Assembly (NCBI GenBank): GCA_947454585.1
Contig: CANGML010000018.1
Span: forward strand, 1-14,760
DNA length: 14,760 nt
From: Comamonadaceae bacterium
GTDB lineage: Bacteria > Pseudomonadota > Gammaproteobacteria > Burkholderiales > Burkholderiaceae_C
Reading direction: 5' to 3'
Shown here piece by piece: positions 1 to 6,586 of this stretch. Within the stretch, counting starts at the first letter, position 1. Every line of letters starts with the position of its first letter. Made by a program: the position numbers and the translations under genes. The notes under the pieces were generated by a model. It was given only the letters and a program-made list of their open reading frames with translations, was not told where the DNA came from and ran no database searches.

Positions 1-384
1 GAGGGGTGGCTGTTTACCGGTGATATGGGCAGCTTGGATGCCCATGGTTTTCTGACGCTCAAAGACCGTAGCAAGGACCTCATCATCAGCGGCGGCTCCA
101 ATGTGTACCCGCGTGAAGTGGAAGAAGTGTTGTTGCAAGCCCCCGGTGTGCGCGAGGTGGCCGTGGTCGGCGCACCCGACCCTGAGTGGGGTGAAATCAT
201 CGTGGCCTTTGTGGTGGCGCAACCTGGTGTCATGCTCAGCACGGAAGCCTTGGACGCGTTCTGCCTCCATGAAATCGCACGCTTCAAACGCCCCAAGCGT
301 TATGAGTGGGTCGACAGCTTGCCCAAAAACAATTATGGCAAGGTGTTGAAAACCGAATTGCGCCAACGCTTGGCCCCACCCTAG
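1..384 (+). CDS. Acyl-CoA synthetase (AMP-forming), C-terminal part
   Basis: This is the C-terminal end of an ANL-superfamily acyl-CoA synthetase, which activates a carboxylic acid with ATP to an acyl-adenylate and transfers it to CoA in the cytoplasm. The frame is open from base 1, so the start lies outside the window, and 127 residues are visible. Seen directly: the GWLFTGDMG block (the adenylate-ribose aspartate motif), then DRSKDLIISGGSNVYPREVE (the hinge and start of the mobile C-terminal domain), and near the end PKNNYGKVLK, whose first lysine of GKVLK is the family's catalytic lysine in the adenylation step. The C-terminal domain looks complete and intact. The acid substrate cannot be read from this part; medium- or long-chain fatty or aromatic acids are all possible. 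The VOC gene follows 17 bases after the stop on the same strand, so the two may be co-transcribed. Confidence 0.93.
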   Translation, partial: EGWLFTGDMGSLDAHGFLTLKDRSKDLIISGGSNVYPREVEEVLLQAPGVREVAVVGAPDPEWGEIIVAFVVAQPGVMLSTEALDAFCLHEIARFKRPKRYEWVDSLPKNNYGKVLKTELRQRLAPP

Positions 385-401
385 TGGTATGGTGCTGCCC
401 C

Positions 402-1109
402 ATGCACACACAAATTGACCATCTCGTCGTCGTTGCCCACAGCCTAGAACAAGGCGTGCAATGGTGCGAAGACACCTTGGGCATCACGCCCGGACCCGGC
501 GGCGAACACACGCTGTACGGCACACACAACCGCTTGCTCAAAATAGCCACGCCCGCCAACCCCATGGCGTATTTTGAAATCATCGCCATCAACCCCGAGC
601 TAGTTCGCCCGAAAAAAGCCAGTCCGACCCGCTGGTTCGACATGGACAACCCAGCACTGCAAAAAGCCGTCGCCAAAGCGCCGCGTTTGGTGCATTTTGT
701 GGTGAGCACGCCCGACATCAAAGCCGCCCGCATGGCCGTTCGCATGCAAGGCATCGACCGGGGCCCGGCGATTCACGCCAGTCGCCGCACCAACAAAGGC
801 ACCCTGAATTGGCAAATTTCGGTGCGAGCCGATGGCCAGCGTCTGTTCGATGGCGTCATGCCCACCCTGATTCAGTGGGGCAAGCCCGACGCGACCGAGC
901 CCCTCAAGCTCCACCCCCGCAACACCTTGCCCCGCTCGGGGGTGACCTTGCACAGCCTGGAAGTCACCCACCCGAGTGCGGACAAACTACAGGCCGCTTA
1001 TGACGCGATCGAGCTCAAACGGGTGAGCGTGCAGCCCGGCCCCGCCAACCTCAAAGCCACTCTGCAAACGCCCAAAGGCGTGGTGGTGCTGGAAAGCCTG
1101 GGCCTCTAA
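402..1109 (+). CDS. VOC / glyoxalase-like domain protein
   Basis: This 235-residue protein belongs to the vicinal oxygen chelate fold, most like the Glyoxalase_3 type. It opens with IDHLVVVAHSLEQGVQWCEDTLG, the usual first beta-alpha unit with a candidate metal histidine (HTQIDHLVV). Next come GGEHTLYGTHNRLL, AYFEIIAINP and a second half with the segment LVHFVVSTPDI. Known family members bind a divalent metal and act on diverse small substrates (isomerases, dioxygenases, lyases), but the substrate here cannot be inferred. The ATG at 402 was chosen because the fold begins immediately after it; an in-frame ATG at 306 would overlap the acyl-CoA synthetase by a long stretch. The ribosome binding site is poor, so coupling to the upstream gene is plausible. 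The stop codon overlaps the stop of the convergent ycaO gene. Confidence 0.85.
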   Translation: MHTQIDHLVVVAHSLEQGVQWCEDTLGITPGPGGEHTLYGTHNRLLKIATPANPMAYFEIIAINPELVRPKKASPTRWFDMDNPALQKAVAKAPRLVHFVVSTPDIKAARMAVRMQGIDRGPAIHASRRTNKGTLNWQISVRADGQRLFDGVMPTLIQWGKPDATEPLKLHPRNTLPRSGVTLHSLEVTHPSADKLQAAYDAIELKRVSVQPGPANLKATLQTPKGVVVLESLGL

Positions 1110-2845
1110 AAAGCAGCCGCTTTGTGGGCTTGCACCTTGGCATAAGCGGCCCACAGCTTATGCTGCATGTCGCAGCCATCCATCATCAAACCGGGCGCTG
1201 AAATGCCCATGAAGCGGTCGGTCTGCATGATCAGCGCATGGGCTTGCTCAAACACGCCCGCGCCATACAGCTGACGAATCGCGCCCACATAAGGTGCCGT
1301 GTCACCCCGGTCGGTGAGCAACACCAAGGTTTCGATGCAGGCATAGACCGCGCGGCGCTGCCGTGGAATTTGGTCAAAGTGGCGAATCCACTCGCACCCT
1401 TCCACCGTGGCGGACTCATCCCCACATGCCAAGGCCAACAAGGTTTTAAGTTCCCCCACACGCAAGTCGGCCCAAAAGCTACCGGTGTCGGGGGCCATGC
1501 CAACCAAACCCGCCACGGGACGTTGGTCTGCCAAGTTGGATTCATTCAGAGAGGCCAGCAGATCGCTGCACTCGTCGTTGTCAAGGTCCGTCAAATTGAG
1601 GATGGCTTCGCGCATCTCATTGACGATGCTGTTGTTTTCAAAGTCAAGATCGTCCACGGGATAAATCTCGGACATGCCGGGGACCAAGACCCGACAGGCA
1701 TAGACACCTAGGTGGTCAAAGTCAGCGATGTAAATATCAAAGCCCTCGTCGTGGATACGCTCGATGCAAAAGGCGTAGTCCTCGGGCGTGGTGCTGGCGA
1801 AGTTCCAATCCACGAACACATGGTCCGGAATTTCGCCCAAAAATTCCCAATGCATCACACCACTGGAATCTACAAAATGGATTTCAAGGTTGGTGGCGCT
1901 GGCTGCCTCGTCCAAATCAAAGGTGGGGGGAGCAAAGCCACCCAAGGTGTCCAGTGCGCGCCCCTGCAGCAGCTCGGTCAGCGCACGTTCGAGCGCCACC
2001 TCAAAACGTGGATGCGCCCCAAAGCTGGCAAAGCAGCCCTGGTCCTCAGGATGCAGCAAGGTGACGTTCATCACAGGGTACTTGCCGCCTAGCGAGGCAT
2101 CTTTCACCAAAATCCCAAAACCCGCGGCACGCAAGGCGACAATGCCCGCAACGATACGTGGGTAGCGATGGAGCACTGCTTCGGGCACATCCGGCAAACA
2201 AATGCCCTCGCTGATGATTTTGGCTTTCACATGGCGCTCAAAAATCTCCGACAACGCCTGCGTGCGTGCCTCAAGCGCGGTGTTGCCCGCTGACATGCCG
2301 TTGCTCACATACAAGTTGCCGATCAAGTTGACGGGGATGTAGGCCGTCTCACCATCACGTTGACGCACATAGGGCACAGCACAAATGCCACGGTCCACAT
2401 GGCCGGAATTGAAGTCGACCAAGTTGGCGCAATCGATGTTGCCCTCTGGGTTGTAAAACCTATGCAGCGCGGGGTTGAGCAGTCCTTGGGGCCACGTGCC
2501 ATCGTCGGTCAATGCGAACCAGCGCTCATGGGGGTAATGCACAAAGGGTGCATTGGCTGTGTCGGGGCCTAGATAAAAATGGGTCCAAAAATAGTTGGTG
2601 GCCAAACGCTCAAAAAACTCACCCAGCGCACTGGCCAGGCAGGCCAGGCGTGTGGCGCCTTTGCCGTTGGCACACAACACGGGGCAATCACGGTCACGGA
2701 TGTGCACCGACCAAATGCCCTCGACGGGATTGAGCCAGCTCTTTTCTTGGATATGAAAACCCATCGCCTGCAGCTTGGCTTGCATCGTGTTGATGGTGGA
2801 TTCGAGTGGCGCGTCTTTGCCAGGAATAAAACTTTGTGTGGGCAC
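1106..2845 (-). CDS. ycaO: YcaO, ribosomal protein S12 methylthiotransferase accessory factor
   Basis: This 579-residue protein closely resembles E. coli YcaO (about 586 residues) along its whole length, from an N-terminus reading PTQSFIPGKDAPLE through SWLNPVEGIWSVHIRD, NGKGATRLACLASALGEFFERL and IGNLYVSNGMSAGNT. The YcaO ATP-binding glutamates are present in EFFER (E76, E79) and SEIFER (E200, E203). The E. coli protein is reported to aid RimO in beta-methylthiolation of ribosomal protein S12 and carries an alpha-helical, TPR-like C-terminal extension after the YcaO fold; that region is also present here. This argues for the housekeeping YcaO rather than a peptide-cyclising YcaO, and no precursor peptide gene or partner enzyme is seen nearby. 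The start is a GTG at 2845, supported by alignment to the E. coli N-terminus as I recall it. It lies 45 bases after the toxin gene, on the same strand. Confidence 0.95.
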   Translation of the reverse strand: MPTQSFIPGKDAPLESTINTMQAKLQAMGFHIQEKSWLNPVEGIWSVHIRDRDCPVLCANGKGATRLACLASALGEFFERLATNYFWTHFYLGPDTANAPFVHYPHERWFALTDDGTWPQGLLNPALHRFYNPEGNIDCANLVDFNSGHVDRGICAVPYVRQRDGETAYIPVNLIGNLYVSNGMSAGNTALEARTQALSEIFERHVKAKIISEGICLPDVPEAVLHRYPRIVAGIVALRAAGFGILVKDASLGGKYPVMNVTLLHPEDQGCFASFGAHPRFEVALERALTELLQGRALDTLGGFAPPTFDLDEAASATNLEIHFVDSSGVMHWEFLGEIPDHVFVDWNFASTTPEDYAFCIERIHDEGFDIYIADFDHLGVYACRVLVPGMSEIYPVDDLDFENNSIVNEMREAILNLTDLDNDECSDLLASLNESNLADQRPVAGLVGMAPDTGSFWADLRVGELKTLLALACGDESATVEGCEWIRHFDQIPRQRRAVYACIETLVLLTDRGDTAPYVGAIRQLYGAGVFEQAHALIMQTDRFMGISAPGLMMDGCDMQHKLWAAYAKVQAHKAAAF

Positions 2846-2890
2846 GGTGGTTCGCTTCTAAAAATAGCAGGGGCGCCCGAAAGCAAGGAC

Positions 2891-3316
2891 CTATTGTGCG
2901 GCCCCCCAAGGGTTCACCAGGGTCAAACCCAAACTATCGAAATGTTTGGTGTTGCGTGTCGCGAGCGTAGCGCCTTGCGCTACACATATCGCTGCAATCT
3001 GGGCATCTGCTACATCAACGGGTTGACCTTGGCGCTCACGCATAGCCACCAAATCGGCATACACCACGGCGGCTTCTAAATCGAACGTCAACACACGTTG
3101 TGCAAAGTCTTCGGCCAACATGCCATGCACCGCTTGTGCCAATTCCACTTTGCGCTTGCCATCGGGTAAACGGGCAATGCCGTAAAGCAGTTCACTCACG
3201 ACCACGCTGTTGAGCCACAAGGTATCTGCCGCTTGGCTGTTGATCCATGTCAGCACAGCGGCATCGGGGGAGGGGCGCATCAGCTCGGACACCACATTGG
3301 TGTCCAACACGATCAC
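2891..3316 (-). CDS. PIN-domain toxin, FitB/VapC family
   Basis: This 141-residue protein is a PIN-domain endoribonuclease of the VapC family and the FitB subgroup. In known members, four acidic or polar residues coordinate Mg2+ for RNA cleavage, often of tRNA or rRNA. Seen here: MIVLDTNVVSELMRP with D5, VVSELLYGIARLP with E42, VDVADAQIAAICVAQG with D104, and TRNTKHF with N122, the usual late active-site position in FitB-like proteins. The catalytic set is intact and the length is typical. The start is GTG at 3316; it shares bases with the antitoxin TGA (GTGA overlap), so translation is probably coupled to the antitoxin, as is common for these pairs. Its RNA target cannot be deduced. FitB-like is supported by the antitoxin type and by the DTNVVSE opening. 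Confidence 0.93.
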   Translation of the reverse strand: MIVLDTNVVSELMRPSPDAAVLTWINSQAADTLWLNSVVVSELLYGIARLPDGKRKVELAQAVHGMLAEDFAQRVLTFDLEAAVVYADLVAMRERQGQPVDVADAQIAAICVAQGATLATRNTKHFDSLGLTLVNPWGAAQ

Positions 3317-3573
3317 GCTTGATCCTCTGCTTCAAAATTCGCTGCACGCGGCGCGCAGTTTTGCGCAGGCACTTCTAAGGCCACACCACCGATGGCGGCA
3401 AACCGGGCATGAATGCGGCTCCCCATACCCATCGGAGGCGACGCTGGCTGCGACAAAACGCTGCGCAAGATGGTGCGCACCTCTTCCTCCATCGACCGCC
3501 CATGCGTTGCTGCGGCCATGCGCAGCTTGTCTTTGATCGCGGGCTCTAGGTTGCGAATGGTCAAGGTACTCAT
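3313..3573 (-). CDS. FitA-like ribbon-helix-helix antitoxin
   Basis: This 86-residue protein is the antitoxin partner of the downstream PIN toxin. The N-terminal MSTLTIRNLEPAIKDKLR is the DNA-contacting beta strand plus first helix of a ribbon-helix-helix (Arc/MetJ) fold, and HGRSMEEEVRTILRSVL is the second helix with the GRSMEEE signature typical of FitA-like antitoxins. The C-terminal half (about residues 42-86) lacks a fold signal and would be the toxin-wrapping tail known for FitA and VapB proteins. FitA-type proteins repress their own operon by binding palindromic sites in the promoter, most tightly as a complex with toxin. The start ATG is preceded by a strong AAGGAG ribosome binding site, much better than that of most genes in this window, which fits the need for excess antitoxin. 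It overlaps the toxin start by four bases. Confidence 0.93.
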   Translation of the reverse strand: MSTLTIRNLEPAIKDKLRMAAATHGRSMEEEVRTILRSVLSQPASPPMGMGSRIHARFAAIGGVALEVPAQNCAPRAANFEAEDQA

Positions 3574-3578
3574 GGCAG

Positions 3579-3584
3579 CTCCTT
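3579..3584 (-). promoter_or_regulatory. Strong ribosome binding site of the antitoxin gene
   Basis: On the minus strand this reads AAGGAG, five bases before the ATG of the antitoxin. It is a near-perfect Shine-Dalgarno sequence, and no comparable one precedes the toxin GTG. This supports both the chosen start and higher translation of antitoxin than toxin. Confidence 0.75.
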
Positions 3585-3587
3585 CTA

Positions 3588-3608
3588 AGTGATAGCAATG
3601 CTAGCACT
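3588..3608. promoter_or_regulatory. Inverted repeat at the -10 box, putative antitoxin operator
   Basis: Two ten-base arms, AGTGATAGCA and TGCTAGCACT, face each other across a single A at 3598 and pair at nine of ten positions. The palindrome covers the predicted -10 box. The left arm contains TGATAGCA; from memory this is the kind of half-site described for gonococcal FitA, which should be confirmed against the published site. Its position makes it the best candidate for the site where the antitoxin or the complex represses the operon. Confidence 0.55.
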
Positions 3609-3626
3609 GACTGCAAATCGCGTCAA
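3598..3626 (-). promoter_or_regulatory. Predicted sigma-70 promoter of the toxin-antitoxin operon
   Basis: On the minus strand a -35 box TTGACG (3621-3626) is followed after exactly 17 bases by TAGCAT (3598-3603) as -10 box. They match the consensus at five and four of six positions. The placement, about 25 bases before the antitoxin ATG, suits a short leader. Both boxes lie inside or against palindromes, which fits autorepression by a FitA-like protein. This is a prediction from sequence only. Confidence 0.55.
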
Positions 3627-3638
3627 ATGAATCATTTG
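3624..3638. promoter_or_regulatory. Second inverted repeat at the -35 box
   Basis: CAAATGA and TCATTTG form a perfect seven-base inverted repeat around a single A at 3631. It overlaps half of the predicted -35 box of the toxin-antitoxin promoter. Its centre is 33 bases from that of the first palindrome, roughly three helical turns, so two proteins could sit on the same face of the DNA. The sequence differs from the first palindrome, so it may bind a different regulator. It is not followed by a T run and therefore does not look like a terminator. Confidence 0.35.
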
Positions 3639-3647
3639 TATGCCACC

Positions 3648-4142
3648 TTAGCCGCGAGCGCCCTCGGGCCTCTCAAACCCTGCATCGACCCAAGCCTGCG
3701 CGCTGTTGCGGTTCAGCTTAAAACCAGCCGCCACCCGCACCTCGGCCAAGGTGTCGCCACCCTCGTCTTGCGCCCGCAGGATGGCGTAGGGGTTGTCGTC
3801 ATCGGGCACGATGTCCAGCAGCACGGTCACACGACCTGTGTTCGAGTTGACCGTGACAGACTGGTGCAGCGTGGCGTGCAACTGCTGCTCGCTGCGACGC
3901 ACAAACTCTGAGGCCGTTTTGACCAAGGTGATGAAGGCATTGCCGTCTAGCGGTTTGGGGTTCTTCTTGTCGCGACCCATGGTCCATGGGCCGATCAGCG
4001 CGGCCTCAGATTCGCCGTCTTTGTACATGGCCACCGCCCAGCCATCGTCGTCTTCGTTTTTGATGACCTGGGCGGTCCAGCCCTCACCTTGCCACAGGCG
4101 TGGCTCTTGCGTGAAAGGGGTATCGTGGATGTTGTCGGTCAT
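3648..4142 (-). CDS. Conserved-looking hypothetical protein, 164 aa
   Basis: I do not recognise a family for this 164-residue protein. It is acidic and soluble, with no signal peptide or membrane segment. The middle holds GWAVAMYKDGESEAALIGPWTMGRDKKNPKPL (about residues 34-65), rich in tryptophan and glycine and suggestive of a small beta-sheet domain. It then continues into a helix with FVRRSEQQLHATLHQ, then a beta-like segment (VTVLLDIVPDDDNPYAILRA) and a short tail. The ATG overlaps the dusC stop as ATGA, so it is very probably translated by coupling and belongs to the dusC transcript. Coding support comes from the codon pattern matching neighbours, the overlap architecture and the sensible composition. 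A role in tRNA or RNA metabolism would be guilt by association only. Confidence 0.8.
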   Translation of the reverse strand: MTDNIHDTPFTQEPRLWQGEGWTAQVIKNEDDDGWAVAMYKDGESEAALIGPWTMGRDKKNPKPLDGNAFITLVKTASEFVRRSEQQLHATLHQSVTVNSNTGRVTVLLDIVPDDDNPYAILRAQDEGGDTLAEVRVAAGFKLNRNSAQAWVDAGFERPEGARG

Positions 4143-5107
4143 GGGGGTGTGGGCATGGTGTCAAACCAGGCGTTGATGTGTTGGGGGTTGGTCAAGGTGC
4201 GCACATGCAGGTAGGCGGTTTCAGCCTCTGGGTAATGTTTGCGTAAAAAGTTAAGCCATTGCTTCAAGCGCCCTGCACGATGACGCTCGCTCACATGGCC
4301 AGAGACGATTTGCCAGAAGGTGTTCAAGTGCGGCGGCAGGTCTTGCCAGCGCACCTGCATCGCGGGGGCTGGCAAACCTTGCGTGGCAGCGTCGTGCGCT
4401 TGGATGGCCCAGCCCAGACCCGGGTTGGTAACGATACCCCGCCCCAGCATCAAGTCAAAGCAGCCTGACTCGTCGCGGGCCTTGAGCGCGTCTGACACAT
4501 TCCAAATTTCGCCGTTAGCCACCAACGGAGTTTTAACCTTGGCTTTGATGTCGGCAATCCGGTGCCAATAGGCAGGCGGGCGATACGCATCAGCCTTGGT
4601 GCGGGCGTGCACCACGATTTCACTGGCACCGCCCGCCTCCAGCGCCAAAGCACAGGCCTCAGCCGTGCTGTCGTCGTTGAAGCCCAGGCGCATCTTGGCC
4701 GACACCACCTGATGCGCCGGCACAGCAGCCCGCACAGCACGCACAATTTGGTAAAGCACTTCTGGGTCTTGCAGCAACACCGAGCCCCCGCCGTGGCGAT
4801 TGACTTGCTTGGCGGGACAGCCAAAATTCAAGTCCACCCCCTCGCAGCCCATGCTGGCCAAGCGCGCCGCGTTGTCGGCCAAACAATGGGGATCCGACCC
4901 CAACAGCTGCGGCCGAACAGGGACACCCGCGAAGGTGCGTCCGCCATTGGCCAACTCGGGCACGATGCGCAAAAACGTGCGCTCGGGCAGCAAGGTGTTG
5001 GTGACGCGGATGAATTCGGACACGCACCGATCCACGCCGCCAATGCGGGTCAGCACGTCACGCAGGACGAAGTCGAGCAAGCCCTCCATCGGGGCAAGAA
5101 TAAGCAT
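4139..5107 (-). CDS. dusC: tRNA-dihydrouridine(16) synthase DusC
   Basis: This 322-residue flavoenzyme reduces a specific uridine in the tRNA D-loop to dihydrouridine, using FMN and NADPH. It resembles E. coli DusC throughout: ILAPMEGLLDFVLRD at the start (FMN-binding barrel strand), VDLNFGCPAKQVNRHGGG with the catalytic cysteine C97, VSAKMRLG with K138, IVVHARTK with H167, VANGEIW (198-202) and GRG (222-224) for phosphate binding. The C-terminal helical region (HRAGRLKQWLNFLRKHYPEAE) matches DusC rather than DusA or DusB, as in E. coli (RIKQWLSYLRKEY). E. coli DusC acts on U16; that specificity is carried over here by similarity. The start ATG at 5107 lies immediately before the first barrel strand. 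It is divergent from the GNAT gene, with 87 bases between them, and overlaps the downstream hypothetical gene by four bases. Confidence 0.94.
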   Translation of the reverse strand: MLILAPMEGLLDFVLRDVLTRIGGVDRCVSEFIRVTNTLLPERTFLRIVPELANGGRTFAGVPVRPQLLGSDPHCLADNAARLASMGCEGVDLNFGCPAKQVNRHGGGSVLLQDPEVLYQIVRAVRAAVPAHQVVSAKMRLGFNDDSTAEACALALEAGGASEIVVHARTKADAYRPPAYWHRIADIKAKVKTPLVANGEIWNVSDALKARDESGCFDLMLGRGIVTNPGLGWAIQAHDAATQGLPAPAMQVRWQDLPPHLNTFWQIVSGHVSERHRAGRLKQWLNFLRKHYPEAETAYLHVRTLTNPQHINAWFDTMPTPP

Positions 5108-5194
5108 AGGGCGCTACTCTACCTAAGTCGCTGCCCGATTCGGTTTTACTGGGACAATAGCGGTCTTACCCGTTTTCCAACTTGCTCTCCTTTC

Positions 5195-5719
5195 ATGTCC
5201 GACCTGACCCCTGTTGAAGTTCGTCCCGCCACGCTGCGCGACGCCGCCAAAATCGCCGAGCTTTACGCCGCTACCGCCAAAGAAGCCTTCAAGACCATGC
5301 AAACCGGCAGCACCGCGCTACCCGTGCCTGAACAAAAAGACACCGCCTATTGGCGTGACGCCATTGAATACGCCGAGCCACAAGTGCAAGTGGCTGTCGA
5401 CGGCGGCAAGATCGTAGGCTTTGTGGGCTATGACCGCTCCCGTGACCCAGGCACACCCAACACGCTGGGCGAGATTTGGGATATCTACGTCGATGCCACC
5501 TGCTGGGGTCAAGGCGTTGGCCTGGCCCTGTGGGATGCCGCGCGCGAAGGCCTGCAAGAAGAAGGCTGCACCCATGTGTCCATCTGGGTGCCCATTGCCA
5601 ACGACCGTGCCATGCGCTTTCATGAGCTGGCGGGTTTCAAACGCGAAATGTCCAGCGCCAAGACCGTGCCCATGGGCCCCGTCAAGGTTGAAGAAATTCG
5701 CCTCAAACAAGCGCTTTAA
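5195..5719 (+). CDS. GNAT family N-acetyltransferase
   Basis: This 174-residue protein is a GCN5-related acetyltransferase that moves an acetyl group from acetyl-CoA to an amine. The fold is visible in order: VRPATLRDAAKIAELYAAT (strand 1 and helix 1), VQVAVDGGKIVGFVGYD (central strands), GEIWDIYVDATCWGQGVGLALWDAA, with the pyrophosphate-binding loop WGQGVG at about residues 104-109, and finally VSIWVPIANDRAMRFHELAGFKRE, the conserved FYxxxGF-like end of the domain. The substrate is unknown; small molecules, peptides or proteins are all possible. The ATG at 5195 was chosen because the domain begins a few residues later; the frame stays open far upstream but there it runs antisense to dusC. 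No good Shine-Dalgarno sequence is seen. The J-domain gene starts 3 bases after the stop. Confidence 0.92.
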   Translation: MSDLTPVEVRPATLRDAAKIAELYAATAKEAFKTMQTGSTALPVPEQKDTAYWRDAIEYAEPQVQVAVDGGKIVGFVGYDRSRDPGTPNTLGEIWDIYVDATCWGQGVGLALWDAAREGLQEEGCTHVSIWVPIANDRAMRFHELAGFKREMSSAKTVPMGPVKVEEIRLKQAL

Positions 5720-5722
5720 AAC

Positions 5723-6007
5723 GTGTCTGAACACTACGCTGCCTTAGGGCTCAGAAGCGATGCCACGCTGGCGGACATCAAGAAAGCATTCCGCCAAAAA
5801 GCCTCGCAGTTTCACCCCGACCGCAACAGTGACCCCGAAGCCCCAGCGCGTTTTCGCGAGGTGCAAGAAGCCTACGATGTGCTGTCAGACACCGACAAAC
5901 GCCAAGCCTACGACGACAACCGGCGCCGCAATTTGCTGGACGACCCGGCACAGACCGCACGTGAAATTTGGCAAAGTTACTTTCAGCAAGTGCTGAATCG
6001 CTCCTAA
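5723..6007 (+). CDS. Minimal J-domain (DnaJ-like) protein
   Basis: This 94-residue protein is essentially a lone J domain (about residues 3-65): HYAALGLRSDATLADIKKAFRQKASQFHPDRN carries the essential HPD triad at H31-P32-D33, followed by FREVQEAYDVLSDTDKRQAYDD. J domains stimulate ATP hydrolysis by DnaK/Hsp70. The Gly/Phe-rich linker, zinc fingers and client-binding domains of full DnaJ are absent; only about 30 residues follow (REIWQSYFQQVLNRS). Such small J proteins usually serve a dedicated client, and the three unknown genes directly downstream are the obvious candidates, which is inference. Translation starts at GTG 5723, three bases after the GNAT stop, so coupling is likely. It is neither the main dnaJ nor HscB (no iron-sulphur scaffold-binding region or gene context). 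Confidence 0.93.
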   Translation: MSEHYAALGLRSDATLADIKKAFRQKASQFHPDRNSDPEAPARFREVQEAYDVLSDTDKRQAYDDNRRRNLLDDPAQTAREIWQSYFQQVLNRS

Positions 6008-6028
6008 AGCACCGGCAATCAAAACATC

Positions 6029-6577
6029 ATGAGCATTTCCCCCTTCTTTCAAGAACTGCGTTCGGCTTACCAAGCCGAGTTGGACGACCTCAATTCCGAT
6101 TCCGAGGGCCACTACATCCTGGACAAACGTTTGGCTGAAAAACGCCAAGCGCTGGACTTTCTGCTGCAAATGATGGACCTCAACCCAGAGATGGTGGCCG
6201 TGGTGTTGCACCAAGCGTTTGAGTTCACCGAGCCCGAGTTGATGGACCACTTCATCACCCGCGATGCCGACGATTTGCTGAGCTGGGACAGCTTGGCTGA
6301 AGGCGTGCGCATCGCCCCTTGGGCGCAGCCCATAGTTGACCAAATATTGGCCGAACCTGTAGGCGCATGGTTCATGAGCGTCGCCGCTGCGCTGGAATAC
6401 ATGCACGGCACGCCTATGCGCGCTAACGCACAGCCAAACGCTGCAGATGCCGATGAAGATTTGGAGAACGTCGAGCGCGGTGACCAAGCCGAAGCCGACG
6501 AGGAGCGCGAAGCCCGTGAACGCGAAGAAGCGGGCAACGCGTGGATGGTCGAGCAAGGCTTCGACAGCAAGGAATAA
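6029..6577 (+). CDS. Hypothetical protein with acidic C-terminal tail, 182 aa
   Basis: I do not recognise this 182-residue protein. Residues about 1-127 look helical and soluble (SISPFFQELRSAYQAELDDLN, then LAEKRQALDFLLQMMDLNPEMVAVVLHQAFEF and LLSWDSLAEGVRIAPWAQPIVDQI). From residue 140 to the end it is highly charged: 18 of the last 43 residues are Asp or Glu, mixed with Arg, and probably form a single charged helix before a short hydrophobic end (AWMVEQGFDS). No signal peptide or membrane helix is visible. It begins 21 bases after the J-domain gene and ends nine bases before the next unknown gene. The acidic tail resembles that of the following gene's product, hinting at a shared partner. 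It may be part of a small J-domain associated complex. Confidence 0.8.
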   Translation: MSISPFFQELRSAYQAELDDLNSDSEGHYILDKRLAEKRQALDFLLQMMDLNPEMVAVVLHQAFEFTEPELMDHFITRDADDLLSWDSLAEGVRIAPWAQPIVDQILAEPVGAWFMSVAAALEYMHGTPMRANAQPNAADADEDLENVERGDQAEADEEREAREREEAGNAWMVEQGFDSKE

Positions 6578-6586
6578 GGAACCGCC

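Noticed and set aside
1106..2845. YcaO as the core of a peptide-modifying (azoline or thioamide RiPP) cluster
   Set aside because: The protein matches the housekeeping E. coli YcaO over its full length including the C-terminal extension, and no precursor peptide, dehydrogenase or transporter gene is nearby.
3624..3638. The palindrome as an intrinsic terminator of the dusC operon
   Set aside because: The stem is short and AT-rich and is not followed by a run of T on the minus strand.
4562..5194. The plus-strand frame of the GNAT gene stays open about 630 bases upstream, which could suggest a longer protein
   Set aside because: That part is antisense to dusC, whose motifs are clear, and the extra sequence has no domain. 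The GNAT fold starts right after the ATG at 5195.
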